From: Climacium dendroides
Lineage: Eukaryota > Streptophyta > Bryopsida > Hypnales > Climaciaceae
Assembly: GCA_950106755.1 (NCBI GenBank)
Contig: OX467085.1
Span: 1,736,001-1,800,000, forward strand
Direction of reading: 5' to 3'
Length of the DNA stretch: 64,000 nt
Of the stretch, positions 12,760 through 24,066 are shown one piece after another. The notes under the pieces were generated by a model. It saw only the letters and a program-made list of their open reading frames with translations, searched no databases and was not told the DNA's origin. Made by a program: the position numbers and the translations under genes. Position 1 is the stretch's first letter. Every line of letters starts with the position of its first letter.

Positions 12760-14709
12760 ATGTCCGAAATCATAACACACAAGTTGCAAATCTTCGAAAT
12801 AGTTAGGATTCATGGAAAAATGAAGTTTAAGAGAACCCTATTGCTTCCCCACACTTTTTCAATCGAAATGGGTGTTAAAAATAATCAGAGTCTAAAAATC
12901 ATGTTGTATTTAATAGATACCAAACCAATAAATTATAGGCTTTTGACGTGGAAGCATGTCCGAAATCATAACACACAAGTTGCAAATCTTCGAAATAGTT
13001 AGGATTCATGGAAAAATGAAGTTTAAGAGAACCCTATTGCTTCCCCACACTTTTCCAATCGAAATGGGTGTTAAAAAAATTAGACTCTAAAAATCATGTC
13101 GTATTTAATAGAAACCAAACCAATAAATTATAGGCTTTTGACGTGGAAGCATGTCCGAAATCATAACACACAAGTTGCAAATCTTCGAAATAGTTAGGAT
13201 TCATGGAAAAATGAAGTTTAAGAGAACCCTATTGCTTCCCCACACTTTTTCAATCGAAATGGGTGTTAAAAAAATCAGACTCTAAAAATCATGCTGTATT
13301 TAATAGAAACCAAACCAATAAATTATAGGCTTTTGACGTGGAAGCATGTCCGAAATCATAACACACAAGTTGCAAATATTCGAAATAGTTAGGATTCATG
13401 GAAAAATGAAGTTTAAGAGAACCCTATTGCTTCCCCACACTTTTTCAATTGAAATGGGTGTTGAAGAATGAGACTTTAAAAATCATGTTGTATTTAATAG
13501 ATACCAAACCAATAAATTATAGGCTTTTGACGTGGAAGCATGTCCGAAATCATAACACACAAGTTGCAAATATTCGAAATAGTTAGGATTCATGGAAAAA
13601 TGAAGTTTAAGAGAACCCTATTGCTTCCCCACACTTTTTCAATCGAAATGGGTGTTAAAAATAATCAGAGTCTAAAAATCATGTTGTATTTAATAGATAC
13701 CAAACCAATAAATTATAGGCTTTTGACGTGGAAGCATGTCCGAAATCATAACACACAAGTTGCAAATCGTCGAAATAGTTAGGATTCATGGAAAAATGAA
13801 GTTTAAGAGAACCCTATTGCTTCCCCACACTTTTTCAATTGAAATGGGTGTTGAAGAATGAGACTCTAAAAATCATGTTGTATTTAATAGATACCAAACC
13901 AATAAATTATAGGCTTTTGACGTGGAAGCATGTCCGAAATCATAACACACAAGTTGCAAATATTCGAAATAGTTAGGATTCATGGAAAAATGAAGTTTAA
14001 GAGAACCCTATTGCTTCCCCACACTTTTTCAATCGAAATGGGTGTTAAAAATAATCAGAGTCTAAAAATCATGTTGTATTTAATAGATACCAAACCAATA
14101 AATTATAGGCTTTTGACGTGGAAGCATGTCCGAAATCATAACACACAAGTTGCAAATCGTCGAAATAGTTAGGATTCATGAAAAAATGAAGTTTAAAAGA
14201 ACCCTATTGCTTCCCCACACTTTTTCAATCGAAATGGGTGTTAAAAATAATCAGAGTCTAAAAATCATGTTGTATTTAATAGATACCAAACCAATAAATT
14301 ATAGGCTTTTGACGTGGAAGCATGTCCGAAATCATAACACACAAGTTGCAAATCGTCGAAATAGTTAGGATTCATGGAAAAATGAAGTTTAAGAGAACCC
14401 TATTGCTTCCCCACACTTTTTCAATTGAAATGGGTGTTGAAGAATGAGACTCTAAAAATCATGTTGTATTTAATAGATACCAAACCAATAAATTATAGGC
14501 TTTTGACGTGGAAGCATGTCCGAAATCATAACACACAAGTTGCAAATATTCGAAATAGTTAGGATTCATGGAAAAATGAAGTTTAAGAGAACCCTATTGC
14601 TTCCCCACACTTTTTCAATTGAAATGGGTGTTGAAGAATGAGACTATAAAAATCATGTTGTATTTAATAGATACCAAACCAATAAATTATAGGCTTTTGA
14701 CGTGGAAGC
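12760..14709. repeat. HOR unit shortened to 10 monomers (1,950 bp)
   Basis: Order A B B C A C A A C C. It shares the missing TTTTCC A monomer with 5928-7878, so that loss predates the block duplication. GAGACTTTAAA is at 13470. The last monomer is C with GAGACTATAAA rather than B. Confidence 0.9.
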
Positions 14710-15296
14710 ATGTCCGAAATCATAACACACAAGTTGCAAATATTCGAAATAGTTAGGATTCATGGAAAAATGAAGTTTAAGAGAACCCTATTGCTTCCCC
14801 ACACTTTTTCAATCGAAATGGGTGTTAAAAATAATCAGAGTCTAAAAATCATGTTGTATTTAATAGATACCAAACCAATAAATTATAGGCTTTTGACGTG
14901 GAAGCATGTCCGAAATCATAACACACAAGTTGCAAATCGTCGAAATAGTTAGGATTCATGGAAAAATGAAGTTTAAAAGAACCCTATTGCTTCCCCACAC
15001 TTTTTCAATCGAAATGGGTGTTAAAAATAATCAGAGTCTAAAAATCATGTTGTATTTAATAGATACCAAACCAATAAATTATAGGCTTTTGACGTGGAAG
15101 CATGTCCGAAATTATAACACACAAGTTGCAAATCTTCGAAATAGTTAGGATTCATGGAAAAATGAAGTTTAAGAGAACCCTATTGCTTCCCCACACTTTT
15201 TCAATCGAAATGGGTGTTAAAAAAATTAGACTCTAAAAATCATGTCGTATTTAATAGAAACCAAACCAATAAATTATAGGCTTTTGACGTGGAAGC
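14710..15296. repeat. 3-mer remainder A A B closing block copy 2
   Basis: Lengths 196, 196 and 195 bp, as at 7879-8465. The second monomer carries TTTAAAAGAACCC and the third GAAATTATAAC. Confidence 0.87.
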
Positions 15297-16272
15297 ATGT
15301 CCGAAATCATAACACACAAGTTGCAAATATTCGAAATAGTTAGGATTCATGGAAAAATGAAGTTTAAGAGAACCCTATTGCTTCCCCACACTTTTCCAAT
15401 CGAAATGGGTGTTAAAAATAATCAGAGTCTAAAAATCATGTTGTATTTAATAGATACCAAACCAATAAATTATAGGCTTTTGACGTGGAAGCATGTCCGA
15501 AATTATAACACACAAGTTGCAAATCTTCGAAATAGTTAGGATTCATGGAAAAATGAAGTTTAAGAGAACCCTATTGCTTCCCCACACTTTTCCAATCGAA
15601 ATGGGTGTTAAAAAAATTAGACTCTAAAAATCATGTCGTATTTAATAGAAACCAAACCAATAAATTATAGGCTTTTGACGTGGAAGCATGTCCGAAATCA
15701 TAACACACAAGTTGCAAATCTTCGAAATAGTTAGGATTCATGGAAAAATGAAGTTTAAGAGAACCCTATTGCTTCCCCACACTTTTTCAATCGAAATGGG
15801 TGTTAAAAAAATCAGACTCTAAAAATCATGCTGTATTTAATAGAAACCAAACCAATAAATTATAGGCTTTTGACGTGGAAGCATGTCCGAAATCATAACA
15901 CACAAGTTGCAAATATTCGAAATAGTTAGGATTCATGGAAAAATGAAGTTTAAGAGAACCCTATTGCTTCCCCACACTTTTTCAATTGAAATGGGTGTTG
16001 AAGAATGAGACTCTAAAAATCATGTTGTATTTAATAGATACCAAACCAATAAATTATAGGCTTTTGACGTGGAAGCATGTCCGAAATCATAACACACAAG
16101 TTGCAAATATTCGAAATAGTTAGGATTCATGGAAAAATGAAGTTTAAGAGAACCCTATTGCTTCCCCACACTTTTTCAATCGAAATGGGTGTTAAAAATA
16201 ATCAGAGTCTAAAAATCATGTTGTATTTAATAGATACCAAACCAATAAATTATAGGCTTTTGACGTGGAAGC
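15297..16272. repeat. Super-HOR block, truncated third copy
   Basis: Monomers A B B C A repeat the first five monomers of the blocks at 850 and 8466, including TTTTCCAATC and the ATTATAAC/CTTCG pairing. The match fails in the next monomer (16273), which has TTTAAAAGAACCC and an A block where the other copies have a C monomer. Confidence 0.85.
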
Positions 16273-19200
16273 ATGTCCGAAATCATAACACACAAGTTGC
16301 AAATCGTCGAAATAGTTAGGATTCATGGAAAAATGAAGTTTAAAAGAACCCTATTGCTTCCCCACACTTTTTCAATCGAAATGGGTGTTAAAAATAATCA
16401 GAGTCTAAAAATCATGTTGTATTTAATAGATACCAAACCAATAAATTATAGGCTTTTGACGTGGAAGCATGTCCGAAATCATAACACACAAGTTGCAAAT
16501 CGTCGAAATAGTTAGGATTCATGGAAAAATGAAGTTTAAAAGAACCCTATTGCTTCCCCACACTTTTTCAATCGAAATGGGTGTTAAAAATAATCAGAGT
16601 CTAAAAATCATGTTGTATTTAATAGATACCAAACCAATAAATTATAGGCTTTTGACGTGGAAGCATGTCCGAAATCATAACACACAAGTTGCAAATCGTC
16701 GAAATAGTTAGGATTCATGGAAAAATGAAGTTTAAGAGAACCCTATTGCTTCCCCACACTTTTTCAATCGAAATGGGTGTTAAAAATAATCAGAGTCTAA
16801 AAATCATGTTGTATTTAATAGATACCAAACCAATAAATTATAGGCTTTTGACGTGGAAGCATGTCCGAAATCATAACACACAAGTTGCAAATATTCGAAA
16901 TAGTTAGGATTCATGGAAAAATGAAGTTTAAGAGAACCCTATTGCTTCCCCACACTTTTTCAATCGAAATGGGTGTTAAAAAAATCAGACTCTAAAAATC
17001 ATGCTGTATTTAATAGAAACCAAACCAATAAATTATAGGCTTTTGACGTGGAAGCATGTCCGAAATCATAACACACAAGTTGCAAATATTCGAAATAGTT
17101 AGGATTCATGGAAAAATGAAGTTTAAGAGAACGCTATTGCTTCCCCACACTTTTTCAATCGAAATGGGTGTTAAAAAAATTAGACTCTAAAAATCATGTC
17201 GTATTTAATAGAAACCAAACCAATAAATTATAGGCTTTTGACGTGGAAGCATGTCCGAAATCATAACACACAAGTTGCAAATCTTCGAAATAGTTAGGAT
17301 TCATGGAAAAATGAAGTTTAAGAGAACCCTATTGCTTCCCCACACTTTTTCAATCGAAATGGGTGTTAAAAAAATTAGACTCTAAAAATCATGCTGTATT
17401 TAATAGAAACCAAACCAATAAATTATAGGCTTTTGACGTGGAAGCATGTCCGAAATCATAACACACAAGTTGCAAATATTCGAAATAGTTAGGATTCATG
17501 GAAAAATGAAGTTTAAGAGAACCCTATTGCTTCCCCACACTTTTTCAATTGAAATGGGTGTTGAAGAATGAGACTCTAAAAATCATGTTGTATTTAATAG
17601 ATACCAAACCAATAAATTATAGGCTTTTGACGTGGAAGCATGTCCGAAATCATAACACACAAGTTGGAAATCTTCGAAATAGTTAGGATTCATGGAAAAA
17701 TGAAGTTTAAGAGAACCCTATTGCTTCCCCACACTTTTTCAATCGAAATGGGTGTTAAAAATAATCAGAGTCTAAAAATCATGTTGTATTTAATAGATAC
17801 CAAACCAATAAATTATAGGCTTTTGACGTGGAAGCATGTCCGAAATCATAACACACAAGTTGCAAATCTTCGAAATAGTTAGGATTCATGGAAAAATGAA
17901 GTTTAAGAGAACCCTATTGCTTCCCCACACTTTTTCAATCGAAATGGGTGTTAAAAATAATCAGAGTCTAAAAATCATGTTGTATTTAATAGATACCAAA
18001 CCAATAAATTATAGGCTTTTGACGTGGAAGCATGTCCGAAATCATAACACACAAGTTGCAAATCGTCGAAATAGTTAGGATTCATGGAAAAATGAAGTTT
18101 AAGAGAACCCTATTGCTTCCCCACACTTTTTCAATTGAAATGGGTGTTGAAGAATGAGACTCTAAAAATCATGTTGTATTTAATAGATACCAAACCAATA
18201 AATTATAGGCTTTTGACGTGGAAGCATGTCCGAAATCATAACACACAAGTTGCAAATCTTCGAAATAGTTAGGATTCATGGAAAAATGAAGTTTAAGAGA
18301 ACCCTATTGCTTCCCCACACTTTTTCAATCGAAATGGGTGTTAAAAATAATCGGACTCTAAAAATCATGTTGTATTTAATAGATACCAAACCAATAAATT
18401 ATAGGCTTTTGACGTGGAAGCATGTCCGAAATCATAACACACAAGTTGCAAATCGTCGAAATAGTTAGGATTCATGGAAAAATGAAGTTTAAGAGAACCC
18501 TATTGCTTCCCCACACTTTTTCAATCGAAATGGGTGTTAAAAATAATCAGAGTCTAAAAATCATGTTGTATTTAATAGATACCAAACCAATAAATTATAG
18601 GCTTTTGACGTGGAAGCATGTCCGAAATCATAACACACAAGTTGCAAATCGTCGAAATAGTTAGGATTCATGGAAAAATGAAGTTTAAGAGAACCCTATT
18701 GCTTCCCCACACTTTTTCAATTGAAATGGGTGTTGAAGAATGAGACTCTAAAAATCATGTTGTATTTAATAGATACCAAACCAATAAATTATAGGCTTTT
18801 GACGTGGAAGCATGTCCGAAATCATAACACACAAGTTGCAAATCTTCGAAATAGTTAGGATTCATGGAAAAATGAAGTTTAAGAGAACCCTATTGCTTCC
18901 CCTACTTTTTCAATCGAAATGGGTGTTAAAAAAATCAGACTCTAAAAATCATGCTGTATTTAATAGAAACCAAACCAATAAATTATAGGCTTTTGACGTG
19001 GAAGCATGCCCGAAATTATAACACACAAGTTGCAAATCGTCGAAATAGTTAGGATTCATGGAAAAATGAAGTTTAAGAGAACCCTATTGCTTCCCCACAC
19101 TTTTTCAATTGAAATGGGTGTTGAAGAATGAGACTCTAAAAATCATGTTGTATTTAATAGATACCAAACCAATAAATTATAGGCTTTTGACGTGGAAGCA

Positions 19201-21148
19201 TGTCCGAAATCATAACACACAAGTTGCAAATCTTCGAAATAGTTAGGATTCATGGAAAAATGAAGTTTAAGAGAACCCTATTGCTTCCCCACACTTTTTC
19301 AATCGAAATGGGTGTTAAAAATAATCAGAGTCTAAAAATCATGTTGTATTTAATAGATACCAAACCAATAAATTATAGGCTTTTGACGTGGAAGCATGTC
19401 CGAAATCATAACACACAAGTTGCAAATCGTCGAAATAGTTAGGATTCATGGAAAAATGAAGTTTAAGAGAACCCTATTGCTTCCCCACACTTTTTCAATC
19501 GAAATGGGTGTTAAAAAAATTAGACTCTAAAAATCATGTCGTATTTAATAGAAACCAAACCAATAAATTATAGGCTTTTGACGTGGAAGCATGTCCGAAA
19601 TCATAACACACAAGTTGCAAATCTTCGAAATAGTTAGGATTCATGGAAAAATGAAGTTTAAGAGAACCCTATTGCTTCCCCACACTTTTTCAATCGAAAT
19701 GGGTGTTAAAAAAATCAGACTCTAAAAATCATGCTGTATTTAATAGAAACCAAACCAATAAATTATAGGCTTTTGACGTGGAAGCATGTCCGAAATCATA
19801 ACACACAAGTTGCAAATATTCGAAATAGTTAGGATTCATGGAAAAATGAAGTTTAAGAGAACCCTATTGCTTCCCCACACTTTTTCAATTGAAATGGGTG
19901 TTGAAGAATGAGACTCTAAAAATCATGTTGTATTTAATAGATACCAAACCAATAAATTATAGGCTTTTGACGTGGAAGCATGTCCGAAATCATAACACAC
20001 AAGTTGCAAATATTCGAAATAGTTAGGATTCATGGAAAAATGAAGTTTAAGAGAACCCTATTGCTTCCCCACACTTTTTCAATCGAAATGGGTGTTAAAA
20101 ATAATCAGAGTCTAAAAATCATGTTGTATTTAATAGATACCAAACCAATAAATTATAGGCTTTTGACGTGGAAGCATGTCCGAAATCATAACACACAAGT
20201 TGCAAATCGTCGAAATAGTTAGGATTCATGGAAAAATGAAGTTTAAGAGAACCCTATTGCTTCCCCACACTTTTTCAATCGAAATGGGTGTTAAAAAAAT
20301 CAGACTCTAAAAATCATGCTGTATTTAATAGAAACCAAACCAATAAATTATAGGCTTTTGACGTGGAAGCATGTCCGAAATCATAACACACAAGTTGCAA
20401 ATATTCGAAATAGTTAGGATTCATGGAAAAATGAAGTTTAAGAGAACCCTATTGCTTCCCCACACTTTTTCAATTGAAATGGGTGTTGAAGAATGAGACT
20501 CTAAAAATCATGTTGTATTTAATAGATACCAAACCAATAAATTATAGGCTTTTGACGTGGAAGCATGTCCGAAATCATAACACACAAGTTGCAAATATTC
20601 GAAATAGTTAGGATTCATGGAAAAATGAAGTTTAAGAGAACCCTATTGCTTCCCCACACTTTTTCAATCGAAATGGGTGTTAAAAATAATCAGAGTCTAA
20701 AAATCATGTTGTATTTAATAGATACCAAACCAATAAATTATAGGCTTTTGACGTGGAAGCATGTCCGAAATCATAACACACAAGTTGCAAATCGTCGAAA
20801 TAGTTAGGATTCATGGAAAAATGAAGTTTAAGAGAACCCTATTGCTTCCCCACACTTTTTCACTTGAAATGGGTGTTGAAGAATGAGACTCTAAAAATCA
20901 TGTTGTATTTAATAGATACCAAACCAATAAATTATAGGCTTTTGACGTGGAAGCATGTCCGAAATCATAACACACAAGTTGCAAATCGTCGAAATAGTTA
21001 GGATTCATGGAAAAATGAAGTTTAAGAGAACCCTATTGCTTCCCCACACTTTTTCAATTGAAATGGGTGTTGAAGAATGAGACTCTAAAAATCATGTTGT
21101 ATTTAATAGATACCAAACCAATAAATTATAGGCTTTTGACGTGGAAGC
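16273..21148. repeat. Irregular monomer order, no long HOR seen
   Basis: The stretch opens with A monomers: 16273 and 16469 look identical in tandem (CGTCG, TTTAAAAG), and 16665 is similar. Then come B B B C (16861-17639) and mixed A, B and C monomers. Local marks: AACGCTATTG near 17131, AAGTTGGAAATC at 17661-17672, ATAATCGGACTC near 18350 (an A-length hybrid), CCCCTAC near 18900 and GCATGCCCG near 19004. I found no period longer than a few monomers that holds throughout. It contains nothing but satellite. Confidence 0.75.
18812..19005 (+). repeat. Representative monomer, type B' (194 bp; B with CCCCTAC)
   Basis: A B monomer with the CCCCTAC deletion, first seen here inside Zone I, then at 21540-21733 and 22513-22706. 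It shows that the deletion defining Zone II monomers also exists on a B background. The next monomer starts with GCATGCCCG, a private T-to-C change in the otherwise conserved GCATGTCCG. Confidence 0.9.
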
Positions 21149-22121
21149 ATGTCCGAAATCATAACACACAAGTTGCAAATCTTCGAAATAGTTAGGATTC
21201 ATGGAAAAATGAAGTTTAAGAGAACCCTATTGCTTCCCCACACTTTTTCAATCGAAATGGGTGTTAAAAATAATCAGAGTCTAAAAATCATGTTGTATTT
21301 AATAGATACCAAACCAATAAATTATAGGCTTTTGACGTGGAAGCATGTCCGAAATTATAACACACAAGTTGCAAATCTTCGAAATAGTTAGGATTCATGG
21401 AAAAATGAAGTTTAAGAGAACCCTATTGCTTCCCCACACTTTTTCAATCGAAATGGGTGTTAAAAAAATTAGACTCTAAAAATCATGTCGTATTTAATAG
21501 AAACCAAACCAATAAATTATAGGCTTTTGACGTGGAAGCATGTCCGAAATCATAACACACAAGTTGCAAATCTTCGAAATAGTTAGGATTCATGGAAAAA
21601 TGAAGTTTAAGAGAACCCTATTGCTTCCCCTACTTTTTCAATCGAAATGGGTGTTAAAAAAATCAGACTCTAAAAATCATGCTGTATTTAATAGAAACCA
21701 AACCAATAAATTATAGGCTTTTGACGTGGAAGCATGTCCGAAATTATAACACACAAGTTGCAAATCGTCGAAATAGTTAGGATTCATGGAAAAATGAAGT
21801 TTAAGAGAACCCTATTGCTTCCCCACACTTTTTCAATTGAAATGGGTGTTGAAGAATGAGACTATAAAAATCATGTTGTATTTAATAGATACCAAACCAA
21901 TAAATTATAGGCTTTTGACGTGGAAGCATGTCCGAAATCATAACACACAAGTTGCAAATCTTCGAAATAGTTAGGATTCATGGAAAAATGAAGTTTAAGA
22001 GAACCCTATTGCTTCCCCACACTTTTTCAATTGAAATGGGTGTTGAAGAATGAGACTCTAAAAATCATGTTGTATTTAATAGATACCAAACCAATAAATT
22101 ATAGGCTTTTGACGTGGAAGC
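21149..22121. repeat. 5-mer HOR unit, 973 bp, copy 1
   Basis: Order A B B' C C (196, 195, 194, 194, 194). Distinguishing marks are CCCCTAC in the B' monomer, GAAATTATAAC with CGTCG after it, and GAGACTATAAA in the first C. Confidence 0.9.
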
Positions 22122-23094
22122 ATGTCCGAAATCATAACACACAAGTTGCAAATATTCGAAATAGTTAGGATTCATGGAAAAATGAAGTTTAAGAGAACCC
22201 TATTGCTTCCCCACACTTTTTCAATCGAAATGGGTGTTAAAAATAATCAGAGTCTAAAAATCATGTTGTATTTAATAGATACCAAACCAATAAATTATAG
22301 GCTTTTGACGTGGAAGCATGTCCGAAATTATAACACACAAGTTGCAAATCTTCGAAATAGTTAGGATTCATGGAAAAATGAAGTTTAAGAGAACCCTATT
22401 GCTTCCCCACACTTTTTCAATCGAAATGGGTGTTAAAAAAATTAGACTCTAAAAATCATGTCGTATTTAATAGAAACCAAACCAATAAATTATAGGCTTT
22501 TGACGTGGAAGCATGTCCGAAATCATAACACACAAGTTGCAAATCTTCGAAATAGTTAGGATTCATGGAAAAATGAAGTTTAAGAGAACCCTATTGCTTC
22601 CCCTACTTTTTCAATCGAAATGGGTGTTAAAAAAATCAGACTCTAAAAATCATGCTGTATTTAATAGAAACCAAACCAATAAATTATAGGCTTTTGACGT
22701 GGAAGCATGTCCGAAATTATAACACACAAGTTGCAAATCGTCGAAATAGTTAGGATTCATGGAAAAATGAAGTTTAAGAGAACCCTATTGCTTCCCCACA
22801 CTTTTTCAATTGAAATGGGTGTTGAAGAATGAGACTATAAAAATCATGTTGTATTTAATAGATACCAAACCAATAAATTATAGGCTTTTGACGTGGAAGC
22901 ATGTCCGAAATCATAACACACAAGTTGCAAATCTTCGAAATAGTTAGGATTCATGGAAAAATGAAGTTTAAGAGAACCCTATTGCTTCCCCACACTTTTT
23001 CAATTGAAATGGGTGTTGAAGAATGAGACTCTAAAAATCATGTTGTATTTAATAGATACCAAACCAATAAATTATAGGCTTTTGACGTGGAAGC
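22122..23094. repeat. 5-mer HOR unit, 973 bp, copy 2
   Basis: Same five types and marks as 21149-22121 at an exact 973-bp offset. The first monomer has ATTCG where copy 1 has CTTCG. The pattern breaks after 23095. Confidence 0.9.
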
Positions 23095-24066
23095 ATGTCC
23101 GAAATCATAACACACAAGTTGCAAATATTCGAAATAGTTAGGATTCATGGAAAAATGAAGTTTAAGAGAACCCTATTGCTTCCCCACACTTTTTCAATCG
23201 AAATGGGTGTTAAAAAAATCAGACTCTAAAAATCATGCTGTATTTAATAGAAACCAAACCAATAAATTATAGGCTTTTGACGTGGAAGCATGTCCGAAAT
23301 CATAACACACAAGTTGCAAATCTTCGAAATAGTTAGGATTCATGGAAAAATGAAGTTTAAGAGAACCCTATTGCTTCCCCACACTTTTTCAATTGAAATG
23401 GGTGTTGAAGAATGAGACTCTAAAAATCATGTTGTATTTAATAGATACCAAACCAATAAATTATAGGCTTTTGACGTGGAAGCATGTCCGAAATCATAAC
23501 ACACAAGTTGCAAATCTTCGAAATAGTTAGGATTCATGGAAAAATGAAGTTTAAGAGAACCCTATTGCTTCCCCACACTTTTCCAATCGAAATGGGTGTT
23601 AAAAATAATCAGAGTCTAAAAATCATGTTGTATTTAATAGATACCAAACCAATAAATTATAGGCTTTTGACGTGGAAGCATGTCCGAAATCATAACACAC
23701 AAGTTGCAAATATTCGAAATAGTTAGGATTCATGGAAAAATGAAGTTTAAGAGAACCCTATTGCTTCCCCACACTTTTTCAATTGAAATGGGTGTTGAAG
23801 AATGAGACTCTAAAAATCATGTTGTATTTAATAGATACCAAACCAATAAATTATAGGCTTTTGACGTGGAAGCATGTCCGAAATCATAACACACAAGTTG
23901 CAAATCGTCGAAATAGTTAGGATTCATGGAAAAATGAAGTTTAAGAGAACCCTATTGCTTCCCCTACTTTTTCAATCGAAATGGGTGTTGAAGAATGAGA
24001 CTCTAAAAATCATGTTGTATTTAATAGATACCAAACCAATAAATTATAGGCTTTTGACGTGGAAGC
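23095..24066. repeat. Transition monomers between Zones I and II
   Basis: Five monomers, B C A C Cc. The A monomer at 23484-23679 with TTTTCCAATC is the last classic Zone I type before Zone II. The final 193-bp Cc (23874-24066) is the first of the Zone II style. Confidence 0.8.

Larger units (their letters stand above)
8466..15296. repeat. Super-HOR block, copy 2 (6,831 bp)
   Basis: Order: 11-mer (8466-10612), 11-mer (10613-12759), 10-mer (12760-14709) and 3-mer (14710-15296). Unit lengths are 2147, 2147, 1950 and 587 bp, against 2931, 2147, 1951 and 587 bp in copy 1. The 1-bp difference in the 10-mer arises because its last monomer is type C (GAGACTATAAA) here but B in copy 1. Confidence 0.9.
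1..24066. repeat. Zone I: A-monomer-rich satellite domain
   Basis: This domain is marked by 196-bp A monomers (ATAATCAGAG in the indel block, followed by TGTTG and GATACC), which are common up to about 23,700 and almost absent afterwards. It holds the 2,147-bp 11-mer HOR, two copies of a larger block, an irregular stretch and a 973-bp 5-mer. The CCCCTAC deletion typical of Zone II appears here only sporadically (near 18,900, 21,630 and 22,600) before becoming frequent from about 23,960. The boundary is a change of monomer mix, not a break in the tandem order. Confidence 0.85.
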
